DNA from: JANYBT01 sp038211475
Lineage (GTDB): Bacteria; Acidobacteriota; Terriglobia; Terriglobales; Acidobacteriaceae
Length of the DNA: 64,000 bases
NCBI GenBank assembly: GCA_038211475.1
Contig: JBBQVN010000003.1
Span: 1 to 64,000, forward strand
Direction of reading: 5' to 3'
Positions within the stretch are counted from its first letter, which is position 1, and every line of letters starts with the position of its first letter. This document shows positions 16,417-26,784 of this stretch, in pieces. Both the position numbers and the translations under genes were made by a program. The notes under the pieces are model-generated. The model saw only the letters and a program-made list of their open reading frames with translations, was not told the origin of the DNA and did no database searches.

Positions 16417-16983
16417 CTATTTTCCTTCGGCCACCCTGGCCAGGACATCGCTTGCCTTGGGGATATCTGGAACGGTGTCGCTGACGCGGCGCCAGCGTTC
16501 TTTACCGTCGGGGCCAATGTAGAGAGTGGTTCGAATTGCGATGTCGCTATCGCCCGCGCCTTTCGCGTGCAGCAGTCCGTATTTCGCGATGACTACTGCG
16601 CCGGGATCGCTCAGGATGGTGAACTTGCGGTTGGTTTGCTTGTCCCAGACTTTGTGGGCGTCTTCCTGCGGATCGACACTGATGCCGACGACCCGGACGT
16701 GGAGCTTTTCGAATTCTTCGCTATGCTGCGCGAACTCGCGCAATTGGCTCATGCAGAACGGTCACCAATAGCCGCGGTAGAAAATTAAGACCACCCTGCT
16801 GCCGCGCATGTCGGCCAAGTGGAAGGGCTTGCCATCCTGGTCGTTAAGAGTGAAGTCAGGGGCGGGCTGGCCGGCGGCGGCGGCAATCTGCGGCTTAGGC
16901 AGGTTCATCTTCTGGGCGAAAAGACTCAGCGCGACCAATGCAAAGACCGCGGCAATTACATACGGGACCGGCTTGCGGGTCAT
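16417..16983 (-). CDS. Peroxiredoxin-like selenoprotein (Sec encoded by in-frame TGA at 16762-16764)
   Basis: 188 residues if the TGA at codon 74 is read as selenocysteine. Before it come an N-terminal membrane anchor or signal (VIAAVFALVALSLFA, residues 9-23) and the peroxiredoxin/AhpC-TSA start APDFTLNDQDGKPFHLADMRG. The next strand, VVLIFYRGYW, runs into the TGA, and the same frame continues directly with PFCMSQLREF and VVGISVDPQED, TILSDPGAVVIAKYG and a normal C-terminus. Relatives read FYRGxWCPxC at this place, so the UGA replaces the first catalytic Cys and Cys77 is the partner (U-P-F-C). A 7-bp hairpin follows at SECIS distance. Probable role: envelope thiol peroxidase or redox protein. 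selA, selB, selC and selD are not in the window. A sequencing error or TGC-to-TGA mutation is the alternative. Confidence 0.85.
16726..16764 (-). promoter_or_regulatory. Bacterial SECIS-like element with its UGA codon
   Basis: The UGA is at 16762-16764. After 18 bases comes the stem UUGCGCG (16743-16737), the loop AGUU (16736-16733) and the opposite arm CGCGCAG (16732-16726): seven pairs, one of them U-G. The loop starts 25 bases after the UGA and has G at its second position. Known bacterial SECIS elements have the apical loop roughly 16-37 bases after the UGA with a G in the first two loop bases, so both rules are met. SelB binding is inferred. Confidence 0.75.
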
Positions 16984-17024
16984 GTGGTCAAGGATATCGG
17001 GCCCGAGGGAAAGTTACAAAGACG

Positions 17025-17078
17025 AAATTTGGTAATTGGGTGATTTGTAATTTGGTAATGGCTAATCTTGTAATTTTG
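17025..17078. repeat. ATTTGGTA-type 7/8-base repeat array
   Basis: Units read ATTTGGTA, ATTGGGTG, ATTTGTA, ATTTGGTA, ATGGCTA, ATCTTGTA, ATTTTG. The array lies upstream of the selenoprotein gene and downstream of the TPR gene. A related array in both orientations flanks cobO (55311-55460). Confidence 0.65.
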
Positions 17079-17163
17079 TTGTTCACGATCGTGTAGCGCG
17101 TCCAGTATGGAGGAGGGACGAGTCCATGCATTCGTCCCCTGACACTGGTCCCCGCGCACGCTC

Positions 17164-19233
17164 TTAGTGCTTTTCTTCTTTGGCGAGTTTCATCTTGGCG
17201 GATTCCAGTTGCTTCTGCACTCGCGCCACGTCGCCGGGATCCACGTCCGCGGCGGTAGTGCGGTTCCACTCTCTGAGGGCGCGCTCCCAGTGCACGGCGG
17301 CCAGCTTCAGGCGTCCAGTCTTCTGGTACAGATCTCCCAGATGGTCCTGCACGGTGGCGTCGGTCGCGATGCGCTGCGAGGCTTTGAGCAGGTTCTCTTC
17401 CGCCTGGTCAAACTTGCCCAGCCTGAAGTAGGCCCAGCCGAGGGAGTCAAGATAGGCGCCGTTGGCGGGGTCCAGATTGACAGCTTTCTTGATCAACGCC
17501 AGAGCCTCATCCAGCTTGACGCCGCGATCTGCCAGCATGTAGCCGAGGTAGTTGAGGGTCATGCCGTTTTCCGGATCGCCAGCCAGCACTTTGCGAAATT
17601 GTTCCTCGGCAAGATCGTATTTTTTCTGGCGCTCGTAAATCGATCCGCGCAGGAAGGGGATGTACTGCTTGTCCTCTGGAGTATTGGAAAGTTTCTCAGC
17701 CTGGCTGAGGGCTTCGTCGGCCTCAGGAAATCGGCGCAGGCGGGTGTTCATCTGGGCCAGCGTGACATAGACCTTGCGGTCTTCCGGAGTTCCGTTAAGC
17801 ATGGCGCGAACGTCCTTCAGAGCCTGATCGGCATCGCCTTGGTCGGCCATCTGGGCGGCGAGCGCCATGCGCAGTTCGCGATTATTGGGAAGCTTCACCA
17901 GCGCCTCTTTGGCGGTGGTGGTGGCGTTCTGCCAGTCTTTGGCTTCGCGATAGGTGTCAATCAGTTGCTGGTAGCCGCGCACCGCGTTGTCGTCGCCGAG
18001 CGCGATGAGGCGGCGGAAGGTTTCGACCGCCAATTTGGTGTTGCCAGCATCGCGGTAAATGGTTCCGAGGCGCTCAAGGAACACGGCGCGATTGCCAGTT
18101 TCTGCCGGAGTGTAGGTGGCTTTCTCGCCCTTCTTGAGCAAATCCTGCAGCGCCTGCTCTGCCTCGTTATAGCGACCCAGAGATTGATAGACGGACGCCA
18201 GGTTGTAGGGCACCTCGATGGAATCGGGAACCATCTCCTGCGCCTTCTTTAGATTTTCCAGTGCCAGTTCAAACTGGCCCTGGCGACGATAGATTTCGGC
18301 CAGGCGCAGCAGAGTCTGGGCATCTTCGGGGTTGGCCTCGGCGACGATCTTGTACTGCTCCAGGGCGGCGGCGGTTTGGCCATCATTCAGCAAGTTTTGG
18401 GCCAAGCCGCGAACTGCGTCCAAGTTGTCGCTGTCGAGGCTGGTCGCGCGTTTGTAGGCTTCGATAGCCTTTTTGTACTGCTTTTGCTGCTCGTAGGTGT
18501 ATCCCAGGACAGCGTAAAGCTTGGTCGTGCGGGAGCCTTCGGGGATCGCATTCAAAGTATCCAGCGCGCGCGCGCCATCGCCTTCCTCGTTGTACAGCAG
18601 AGCGAGCGTGGTGACGGCTTCCTCCAAGGCGGGCTGCAGTTTGACCGCGGTCTTGAACTGGTCTTCGGCCTTCTGCAGATCGTTATTGAGACGGTAGAGG
18701 CGGCCGAGGAGGAGGCGATCCTCGACGCTGTCAGGCTGGAGCTGGGTAATTTGCTCGAACTGTTCGATGGCAAGTTTCAGGACGCTTTCGGAGCCCTTGC
18801 CGGCGGCGGCGTCTCCCAAGGAGCGGAGGTAGATGCGGCCGAGCAGGCGGCGGGCCTCCAGATTCGTGGGGTCGCGCTTGATGATGTCCTGGGCTTCGAC
18901 CACGGCATCGCGGATGCGTCCGGTCTTGACGTACAGTTCAGCCAGTCCGGCGGTCAGGTATTGCGACGAGGGGTCGGCTTCGATAGCGAGGCGGTATTCC
19001 TTAATCGCTTTTTCCGCGGCACCTGCATCGCCATAAACTGCGGCCTGCTCTTCGTACACATGGGCCAAGGCGGAGTGGTAGTAGGCGGAAGCGCGATCAG
19101 GAGCTTGAGCGGGAGCGGAGGTGGGCTCGGTTTTGGGCTCGGCAGACGGAGTAGCGGGTGTTTGCGCGACCTGCGCCGCGGCCCAAGGCCCGGAGAGAGA
19201 AGCAAGTAAAAGAAGGCGAAGGATTCTGGTCAT
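17164..19233 (-). CDS. Exported tetratricopeptide-repeat protein
   Basis: 689 residues from the ATG at 19233, which opens a signal peptide (TRILRLLLLASLSGPWAAAQ). An upstream ATG would add 52 residues without similarity. After an Ala/Pro-rich linker (about residues 22-50) nearly the whole protein is TPR repeats with the usual W/L-G-Y-A-F-A-P pattern, for example ALAHVYEEQAAVYGDAGAAEKAIKEY-like units and LDSLGWAYFRLGKFDQAEENLLKA near the end. TPR proteins are scaffolds, often for envelope assembly or secretion; no catalytic domain is seen. Neighbours (purH upstream, the selenoprotein downstream) do not suggest a pathway. Probably periplasmic. Confidence 0.85.
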   Translation of the reverse strand: MTRILRLLLLASLSGPWAAAQVAQTPATPSAEPKTEPTSAPAQAPDRASAYYHSALAHVYEEQAAVYGDAGAAEKAIKEYRLAIEADPSSQYLTAGLAELYVKTGRIRDAVVEAQDIIKRDPTNLEARRLLGRIYLRSLGDAAAGKGSESVLKLAIEQFEQITQLQPDSVEDRLLLGRLYRLNNDLQKAEDQFKTAVKLQPALEEAVTTLALLYNEEGDGARALDTLNAIPEGSRTTKLYAVLGYTYEQQKQYKKAIEAYKRATSLDSDNLDAVRGLAQNLLNDGQTAAALEQYKIVAEANPEDAQTLLRLAEIYRRQGQFELALENLKKAQEMVPDSIEVPYNLASVYQSLGRYNEAEQALQDLLKKGEKATYTPAETGNRAVFLERLGTIYRDAGNTKLAVETFRRLIALGDDNAVRGYQQLIDTYREAKDWQNATTTAKEALVKLPNNRELRMALAAQMADQGDADQALKDVRAMLNGTPEDRKVYVTLAQMNTRLRRFPEADEALSQAEKLSNTPEDKQYIPFLRGSIYERQKKYDLAEEQFRKVLAGDPENGMTLNYLGYMLADRGVKLDEALALIKKAVNLDPANGAYLDSLGWAYFRLGKFDQAEENLLKASQRIATDATVQDHLGDLYQKTGRLKLAAVHWERALREWNRTTAADVDPGDVARVQKQLESAKMKLAKEEKH

Positions 19234-19464
19234 GAAAAATCTACTGCTCCCGACTTGATAGCCATTGGATGCGAAAACCGCAGGGATAGCTACTGGAATT
19301 ATTCTAACGCCAAAGCAGCGGGAGATTGGGCCTTTCCGGAGGATTGCAGCCATCGGGTGTTTGATAGCCGACAGGATGATCGTCATCATTCGGACTCGCG
19401 CAGGAATGAGTTGTCCGCGGGGCTAACAAGCCCCAGGCTTGGGCTCCGTGGGCCGCGGGGAATC

Positions 19465-21015
<1,551 letters not shown>

Positions 21016-21147
21016 GAAAGACCTCGGTAGCAAGGATGAAGGCGAAATTCTAGCAGGAAGCGCATGGGGAAAGGGGTGATGGCCGTCACGCCGGCAAAGG
21101 CAGGGGCTGAGGGGAGAGTGCCCGCTAAGGCCGACGGCGCGGTGCAG

Positions 21148-21495
21148 CTACTTGCTGCTGCCGGACGCCATCTTCTTGATCATGGCGAGGATGAGCTTGC
21201 GGTCGCTGTCGTTGAGATTGGTGGAATAACGGCGGATGCTGCTGAGGAAGCGGATCTCGTCTTCGGAAAGTTGGGGCAGCCCCTTGGCGCCGTTGCTATG
21301 GCCATCGGCGAAGAACTGGGCCAGCGGCATGTCAAGCGCGCCAGCAATCTTGGCCAGGGTGTCGAGCGAGGGAATGGTATGGCCGTTCTCAACCCGCGAC
21401 AGATAGCAGCGCAGCAAGCCGGTGCGCTTTTCGATGTCGCCTTGCGACATGCCTTTCTGCAGACGGAAGTTGCGGATGGTTTCGCCTATGTTCAT
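21148..21495 (-). CDS. XRE-family helix-turn-helix regulator
   Basis: 115 residues. Residues 4-60 form a Cro/cI-type HTH domain: IGETIRNFRLQKGMSQGDIEKRTGL, then the recognition helix region LSRVENGHTIPSLDTLAKIAGAL. A helical C-terminal part follows (LSEDEIRFLSSIRRYSTNLNDSDRKLILAMIKKMA) that may mediate dimerisation. It lacks a cupin or peptidase domain, so it is probably a pure DNA-binding regulator. It is encoded alone, downstream of the dienelactone hydrolase gene with a 174-base gap. Target genes are unknown. Confidence 0.88.
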   Translation of the reverse strand: MNIGETIRNFRLQKGMSQGDIEKRTGLLRCYLSRVENGHTIPSLDTLAKIAGALDMPLAQFFADGHSNGAKGLPQLSEDEIRFLSSIRRYSTNLNDSDRKLILAMIKKMASGSSK

Positions 21496-21669
21496 AAGTA
21501 CGAAGTCGGCTCAGGGCTTAAGGGGAGATGTGGCATCGTAACCATAGCGGCTAAGTCTGGCAAGCGAAAAATTTTTGGTGTACTAAGACGTGGGGCAGTT
21601 ATCTACTTGACAACGGCGCGAAGCGGTGAATCATCAGCAGTCAGCCGCTTCGCACAATGCGAGGTTTCA

Positions 21670-22410
21670 TTATTCTTTCAAGTTTTCGGCGAAGAACGAT
21701 TGGGTGCGTTTGGCGGCATCGTCGGCATCGGCCGCGCGGTAGCCCGCTTTATTGTTGGGGTTTTCGAAAGCATGTCCGGCGTCGGGATAGATTTTAATTT
21801 CCACTTTGTTGCCCTGCTGCTTCAGAGCCTGTTCAAACTTCTTCACGTCTTCCACCGGGATGCCCTGATCCTGGCCGCCAAAAATCCCCAGCAGCGGGGC
21901 CTTGATCTTCTTCAGGCCAGCAGGATCGGTGGCGAGATGACCGTAGTTCATCACCACAGCGCGGAGCGAGGGGTCGTTGAGCGCGAGGTCGAGCGAGTAA
22001 CCGCCGCCCATGCACCATCCAATGGAGCCGATGCGGTCGGGGCGAACGGTGTGCTGCAACTTGAGGAAAGCGACGGCAGCGAGGAGGTCGCGAGTGGCGC
22101 GGTCTTCGGGCAAGCCGCGCATCAGCTCGTGGGCGACGTCCGGCGTGGTGGCGACTTTGCCGCGATAGAGATCAATCGCTAACGTAACGTAGCCTTGATC
22201 TGCAAGCTTGGAGGCTTGCTCCTTCACCCAATCGTTGAGTCCCCACCATTCGTGAATCACCACGATTGCGGGAAAGGGACCGTTGCCGGCGGGCGAGTAG
22301 AGAATGCCGTTCACGGTATCGGGACCGGATTTGTAGGAGACGGGTTTGGAGTCGGCAGCGAAAGCGATGGTGGCGAAAATCAAGACCAGCGAGAGGAGGA
22401 GGGATTTCAT
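21670..22410 (-). CDS. Exported dienelactone hydrolase-family protein
   Basis: 246 residues starting with a signal peptide (MKSLLLSLVLIFATIAFAAD). The ATG at 22410 is preferred over one six bases upstream because GGAG then has correct spacing. The alpha/beta-hydrolase has the DLH features: VVIHEWWGL (Glu that activates the nucleophile), the Cys nucleophile in GWCMGGG, FGGQDQGIP (Asp) and DAGHAFENP (His). Classical DLH opens dienelactone rings in chloroaromatic breakdown; exported members have unknown substrates. No aromatic catabolism genes are nearby, so the substrate is open. Confidence 0.88.
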   Translation of the reverse strand: MKSLLLSLVLIFATIAFAADSKPVSYKSGPDTVNGILYSPAGNGPFPAIVVIHEWWGLNDWVKEQASKLADQGYVTLAIDLYRGKVATTPDVAHELMRGLPEDRATRDLLAAVAFLKLQHTVRPDRIGSIGWCMGGGYSLDLALNDPSLRAVVMNYGHLATDPAGLKKIKAPLLGIFGGQDQGIPVEDVKKFEQALKQQGNKVEIKIYPDAGHAFENPNNKAGYRAADADDAAKRTQSFFAENLKE

Positions 22411-22877
22411 AAGCATGCTCCAGAGCAGTGTCTAGCTTAACCCAAGTTTGCAGCGGCGGGCAGAGGAAGATCTCGCGGTTAGAATGTTCAGCCTTTCCCC
22501 GTGGGACCCAGTGACTCTGCGAAAACTAGTATGAGGTCGCGAGTAAATGGCCGCGGGCGGGCGTGGCTGAGCTTGAGGATGACAAACTGCAGATCCCTCG
22601 CAGCGCTCGGGATGACAAACGTGGCGGGGGTCGCTTCGGAGAGCAGGCCCTTGTCTTCGCTCAGGGTGACAAACTCGGATGGGAGGCTGCGGGCAACGGG
22701 GCGGAGACCCCTCGTTGCGGTCGGAATGTGGGACTCAATTTCTCCCAACGACGTGCACCCGCGCCCTTCTCGTCCCGCTTCACGCCCCGGAGGGGCACCC
22801 GAGAGTAGCCCAGCCCTTCAGCGCTGGGTATGCCGCCAATCTTTGCTTATCGGGCACGTGGTGGAATCGTCGACAGC
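22411..22877. repeat. Repeat-bearing intergenic stretch
   Basis: No gene is supported in these 467 bases. From 22573 to 22680 there are copies of the dispersed GTCATCC repeat in inverted orientation (GATGACAAACTGCAGATCCC; GGGTGACAAACTCGG). Near 22811-22831 CCCAGC and GCTGGG can pair into a short hairpin around CCTTCAGC. A promoter for the hydrolase gene must lie at the left end; none is obvious. Confidence 0.55.
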
Positions 22878-23621
22878 TTATCCCATCAACATGCCGCCGT
22901 TTACGTTTAGCACGTGACCGGTGATGTAGGAGGCTTCTTCGGAGCTGAGGAAAGCCACGGCGCTTGCTACGTCCTCGGGCGTGCCGGTGCGGCCGAGCGG
23001 AACCATTCTGAGCGCATTTTGGCGGAACTCATCGGTGAAGCTGGAGGTCATGGCGGTCTCAATGAAGCCTGGGGAAACCGCATTGCAAGTGATGTTTCGC
23101 GACGCCACTTCGCGAGCCATCGCCATGGTAAGGCCGATCAATCCGGCCTTGGAAGCGGCGTAATTGGCTTGTCCGGCCTGCCCCGTCTGCCCAAAAACGC
23201 TGGTGATATTGATGATGCGTCCCCAACGCTGCTTGAGCATGGAGCCGATAACCTGCTGAATCGCGAGATAGGCGGAAGTGAGGTTGGTGTTGAGCACGGC
23301 GTCCCAATCGGCGCGTTTCATGCGCATTACGAGTTGGTCGCGCGTGATGCCCGCATTGTTGACCAGGATGTCGATTTTGCCGAACTGGGAGATCGCGGCC
23401 TTGCAAGCGGTTTTGATCTGGGCTTCGTCGGAGACGTCCACGGTGAATGCGGCAGCGGTGCCGCCGGCGGTGGCAATCTGGGCCGCGACCTGGTCAAGTT
23501 TTTCCCGATTGCGCGCGGCCAGTGCAACGGCTGCGCCCGAGGCGGCAAGTTTCAGGGCGCAGGCACGTCCAATGCCTTGCGAGGCGCCGGTGATCAAGGC
23601 AACGCGTCCAGCTAAGTTCAT
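22878..23621 (-). CDS. fabG: 3-oxoacyl-ACP reductase
   Basis: 247 residues of the short-chain dehydrogenase family; FabG reduces 3-oxoacyl-ACP with NADPH in fatty acid elongation. It has the nucleotide motif TGASQGIGRA (residues 11-20), NNAGITRDQL, the catalytic Ser in INITSVFGQTGQAG, and Y-A-A-S-K of NYAASKAG. The ending GHVLNVNGGMLMG is typical. GGAG lies seven bases before the ATG. No other fab genes are adjacent (accD is at 54-55 kb). A different SDR reductase cannot be excluded, but length and motifs favour FabG. Confidence 0.92.
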   Translation of the reverse strand: MNLAGRVALITGASQGIGRACALKLAASGAAVALAARNREKLDQVAAQIATAGGTAAAFTVDVSDEAQIKTACKAAISQFGKIDILVNNAGITRDQLVMRMKRADWDAVLNTNLTSAYLAIQQVIGSMLKQRWGRIINITSVFGQTGQAGQANYAASKAGLIGLTMAMAREVASRNITCNAVSPGFIETAMTSSFTDEFRQNALRMVPLGRTGTPEDVASAVAFLSSEEASYITGHVLNVNGGMLMG

Positions 23622-23740
23622 GAAGGTCTCCGTTGGAAGGAAGAATTATAGACTGCTGTTTGTACGGCTCAACGCTGGGAGCGGAAAGGTTTCCACATTG
23701 CGGAGCGGGAGAGGGGCAAGTAAGATTCCGGAAGTCCCCC

Positions 23741-25348
23741 ATGCCAGACGAACATAAGGCCGCTCCCATCGCCGCAAATACCACAGAGACAGCGCCCGGG
23801 CCGTCCGCCGAAGTGTTCGCGGTGTATGGCGTGGAACCGGAAGTACAAGCCTATGCGATGGCGAAGTACTCGCGGTCGGCGCTGTCGATGAAGGAATCGC
23901 TGAAGGAAATCAGCCAGCAGAACGCGGAGAAGTTTCTCAACACATTTTATTTTCAGTATGGGCACCGGTCGATTGCGGACCTGGCGCACATCGCGCTGGC
24001 GGTGGAGCGATTGTCACTGCTGGCCGCGATTGCGGTGGTGGATGAGGACCGCTGGGATGGCCAGGAACGCTCGACGCGCTACCAGGATTTCAAGAAGAGC
24101 GGATACTTTACGCCTGAGTTCGGCGACGATGGGCAGGGGCGGGCGCTCTTCCAGAAGACAATTACCGACCTGTTTGCTCATTACGAACACGTTTCCGAGC
24201 GCATGGCCCAATATCTGATTGCGATCACGCCGCGCCCCAGCGAGATGAAGCAGGAAGCCTACGAGCGGACGCTGCGGGCGCGCGCTTTCGACATTTCGCG
24301 CTACATGCTGCCGCTGGCCACCAACACATCTCTGGGCGAAATCGTGAACGCGCGGACGTTGGAAAATCAGGTGGCACATTTGCTGTCGCACCCGCACTGG
24401 GAAGTGCGGCAGTTGGCGGCGAAGATGAAGGCGGCGGCAATTTCGCCGGCGTACAACGTGAAGACGGAGGCGATGCAGGCGCTGGTGGAGGCGATTCGCG
24501 CGGCGTCGCCGGAACTTGGAGAGCGCGCGGAGCGGGAACTGTTGCGGGAAGTGCGGGTGGCGCCGACGCTGGTGAAGTACGCGGATCCGAATGTGTATGA
24601 ACTGGAAACGCGGCGGGAATTGCGGCAGGCAGCGGCGGAGTTGATGAAAGGCGCGGCGATCGAGGCGTCGCCGGGAGTGGACTTACTTGATGATGAGTCG
24701 GACCATAAGCCGGGCCGTGAGCCGCTCGCTGTAGAACTGGCGACGACCCTGCTTTATCAGCATTGCCATTATTCCTACCGGCAACTGCGGGGGGCGGTGG
24801 AGGCGGTGGGTGAGGCGGCCCGGCAGGAAATCATCGACCTCGGCTTGCGCCATCGCGGGCGGCACGACGAGATGCCGCGTGGATTCCGCGTAGGACAACA
24901 ATTTCGTTTCGACATACTGATGGATATTGGCGGATTCCGCGATATGCACCGGCACCGGCGTTGTGTGCAGATCATGCAGGATTTCACCACGGCGCATGGC
25001 TATGACACGCCGGAGGAGTTGGCGAAGGGGGGCGCGGGAGTGGAATATTCGGACGCGATGGCGAGCGCGCAAGCCGCAGTGAAACAACTGGCTGGATACC
25101 CGGGGGAGGAAGCGGAAGAGAATTCGCAGTACCTGATCCCGTTGGCTTTCCGCAAACGCACTTTGTTCAAGATGGATTTCGCCGAGGCCGTTTACATCTG
25201 CGAGTTGCGTACCGGGCCGGCGGGACATATGTCTTACCGGCGGGTGGCGTATGCGATGTACCAGGAAGTGGCGAAGAAGTATCCAGCGCTGGCAAAGAAT
25301 TTTCGAGTGCATGACGTAAATGAGCCAGTGGATTTGTTGAAGCGGTAG
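23741..25348 (+). CDS. ThyX-like FAD-dependent thymidylate synthase-family protein, double length
   Basis: 535 residues from the ATG at 23741, more than twice normal ThyX length (about 220-250). ThyX makes dTMP from dUMP with FAD and methylenetetrahydrofolate. The N-terminal half has QYGHRSIADLAHI and ends the signature region as QERSTRYQDF, but the RHR part of the ThyX motif (RHRxxSxNExSxRY) is replaced by acidic residues. The C-terminal half has the complementary piece, GGFRDMHRHRRCVQ, without S-x-RY. The two halves look like a duplicated or rearranged ThyX in which the motif is split. Activity is therefore uncertain. The start of fabG is divergent, 119 bases away. No thyA is seen in the window. 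Confidence 0.75.
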   Translation: MPDEHKAAPIAANTTETAPGPSAEVFAVYGVEPEVQAYAMAKYSRSALSMKESLKEISQQNAEKFLNTFYFQYGHRSIADLAHIALAVERLSLLAAIAVVDEDRWDGQERSTRYQDFKKSGYFTPEFGDDGQGRALFQKTITDLFAHYEHVSERMAQYLIAITPRPSEMKQEAYERTLRARAFDISRYMLPLATNTSLGEIVNARTLENQVAHLLSHPHWEVRQLAAKMKAAAISPAYNVKTEAMQALVEAIRAASPELGERAERELLREVRVAPTLVKYADPNVYELETRRELRQAAAELMKGAAIEASPGVDLLDDESDHKPGREPLAVELATTLLYQHCHYSYRQLRGAVEAVGEAARQEIIDLGLRHRGRHDEMPRGFRVGQQFRFDILMDIGGFRDMHRHRRCVQIMQDFTTAHGYDTPEELAKGGAGVEYSDAMASAQAAVKQLAGYPGEEAEENSQYLIPLAFRKRTLFKMDFAEAVYICELRTGPAGHMSYRRVAYAMYQEVAKKYPALAKNFRVHDVNEPVDLLKR

Positions 25349-25536
25349 ATGGGCGGCTCGGGCGGCGGTCAAGAGCGAGGGGCACCTTGCGAGTCAATCC
25401 CCAAGGTCACACAGTTCGCTTTTTATTCGCTCGTGTGATATGCTCACCCGAACTGCTGTGATGTACGGCACTACGACCAGGGCAAGGTCCGGTGTAGGCT
25501 ACAAGAGTCCTCATTCAACAGCAGCAAGGAGCAATC

Positions 25537-26646
25537 ATGATGGCCGATGAACGCGCGAAGGCGCTGGACCTAGCACTCTTACAGATTGAAAAGCAGTTTG
25601 GCAAAGGCTCGATCATGCGGTTGGGGTCGAAAGGAGCGATCGTCCCCATCGCAGTGATTTCGACGGGCGCGATCTCGTTTGACGCGGCACTGGGCGTTGG
25701 CGGCTTCCCGCGCGGGCGCGTGATTGAGATTTTTGGGCCGGAGTCTTCCGGCAAGACCACTATTGCCCTGCAGGTGATTGCAGAGGCCCAGAAGACCGGC
25801 GGCCTGGCTGCGTTCGTTGATGCCGAACACGCTCTCGATCCCGCATATGCCAAGAAGCTGGGTGTGGACGTGGACAACCTGCTGGTGTCGCAGCCCGACT
25901 ATGGCGAGCAGGCGCTGGAGATCGCCGAAGCGCTGGTGCGCTCGGGCGCGATCGACGTGCTGGTAGTGGACTCGGTGGCGGCGCTGGTTCCCAAGGCCGA
26001 ACTGGATGGCGAAATGGGCGACAGCCACATGGGTTTGCAGGCGCGGCTGATGTCGCAAGCGCTGCGCAAGCTGACCGGCATTGTGTCGAAGTCGCGGACG
26101 TCGCTGGTATTCATCAACCAGATCCGCGAAAAGATCGGCGTCATGTTTGGCAATCCTGAAACCACCACCGGCGGCCGGGCGTTGAAATTCTATTCGTCGG
26201 TGCGCATTGATATCCGCCGCATTGCCGCGATCAAAGACGGCGACGTGGTGACGGGATCGCGGACGAGGGTGAAAGTAGTGAAAAACAAAGTGGCTTCGCC
26301 GTTCCGAGAGGCCGAGTTTGACATCATGTACGGCGAGGGCATATCGCGCGAAGGCGACTTGATTGATATCGCGGTGGCCAACAACATTCTGGAGAAGTCG
26401 GGCTCGTGGTTCAGTTACAAGAGCGAGCGGATCGGGCAAGGACGCGAGAACGCCCGCACCTTCCTGAAGGAAAACAAAGACGTGATGGCGCGCCTGGAGG
26501 CCGAAGTGCGCAAAGCTCTGGGGCTGACGACGAATGCAGCGGTCCCGGTGGCCGAGGTCGAACCGGTGCAGGCGGCGGCAGGCGGGCGGGTGACCACCAT
26601 GCCGAGTGCGGCCGATGCGGCAAAAGCAGCCGCAGCCAAGCGGTAA
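25537..26646 (+). CDS. recA: Recombinase RecA
   Basis: 369 residues. RecA forms filaments on single-stranded DNA for strand exchange and triggers LexA cleavage. It has Walker A GPESSGKTT (residues 67-75), VDAEHALDPAYA, the Walker B region DVLVVDSVAALVP, and the L2 loop FGNPETTTGGRALKFY. The tail is Ala-rich (AADAAKAAAAKR) rather than acidic as in E. coli. An AAGGAG precedes tandem ATGs; either may start. The 188-base leader may hold the promoter, but I could not identify a convincing LexA box. Confidence 0.99.
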   Translation: MMADERAKALDLALLQIEKQFGKGSIMRLGSKGAIVPIAVISTGAISFDAALGVGGFPRGRVIEIFGPESSGKTTIALQVIAEAQKTGGLAAFVDAEHALDPAYAKKLGVDVDNLLVSQPDYGEQALEIAEALVRSGAIDVLVVDSVAALVPKAELDGEMGDSHMGLQARLMSQALRKLTGIVSKSRTSLVFINQIREKIGVMFGNPETTTGGRALKFYSSVRIDIRRIAAIKDGDVVTGSRTRVKVVKNKVASPFREAEFDIMYGEGISREGDLIDIAVANNILEKSGSWFSYKSERIGQGRENARTFLKENKDVMARLEAEVRKALGLTTNAAVPVAEVEPVQAAAGGRVTTMPSAADAAKAAAAKR

Positions 26647-26654
26647 TGGGTTGT

Positions 26655-26682
26655 CCCACCCCGCGAAAGCCCGCGGGGTGGG
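26655..26682 (+). terminator. Strong hairpin after recA (possible terminator or repeat hairpin)
   Basis: CCCACCCCGCG and CGCGGGGTGGG form a perfect 11-base stem around AAAGCC, nine bases after the recA stop codon. There is no U-run after it, so it may be a Rho-independent-like stop of weak type or an mRNA-stabilising hairpin. Confidence 0.5.
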
Positions 26683-26784
26683 GCAGTCCCCCCGAGCTAA
26701 AAAGCGAACAACAATTGCCATCCGCGTTTCCCGCCGACTAGAATGGTTCCTTCCAGCCACATCCCCTTCATCTGGAGAGGACCA

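Noticed and set aside
15271..16788. 505-residue open frame on the plus strand across dgt and the redoxin gene
   Set aside because: It is antisense to two recognisable proteins; long open antisense frames are expected in high-GC DNA. No domain, start signal or composition supports it.
25349..25536. A LexA/SOS box upstream of recA
   Set aside because: CGAAC followed by TGTAC-like bases can be found, but no convincing palindrome matches either known consensus.
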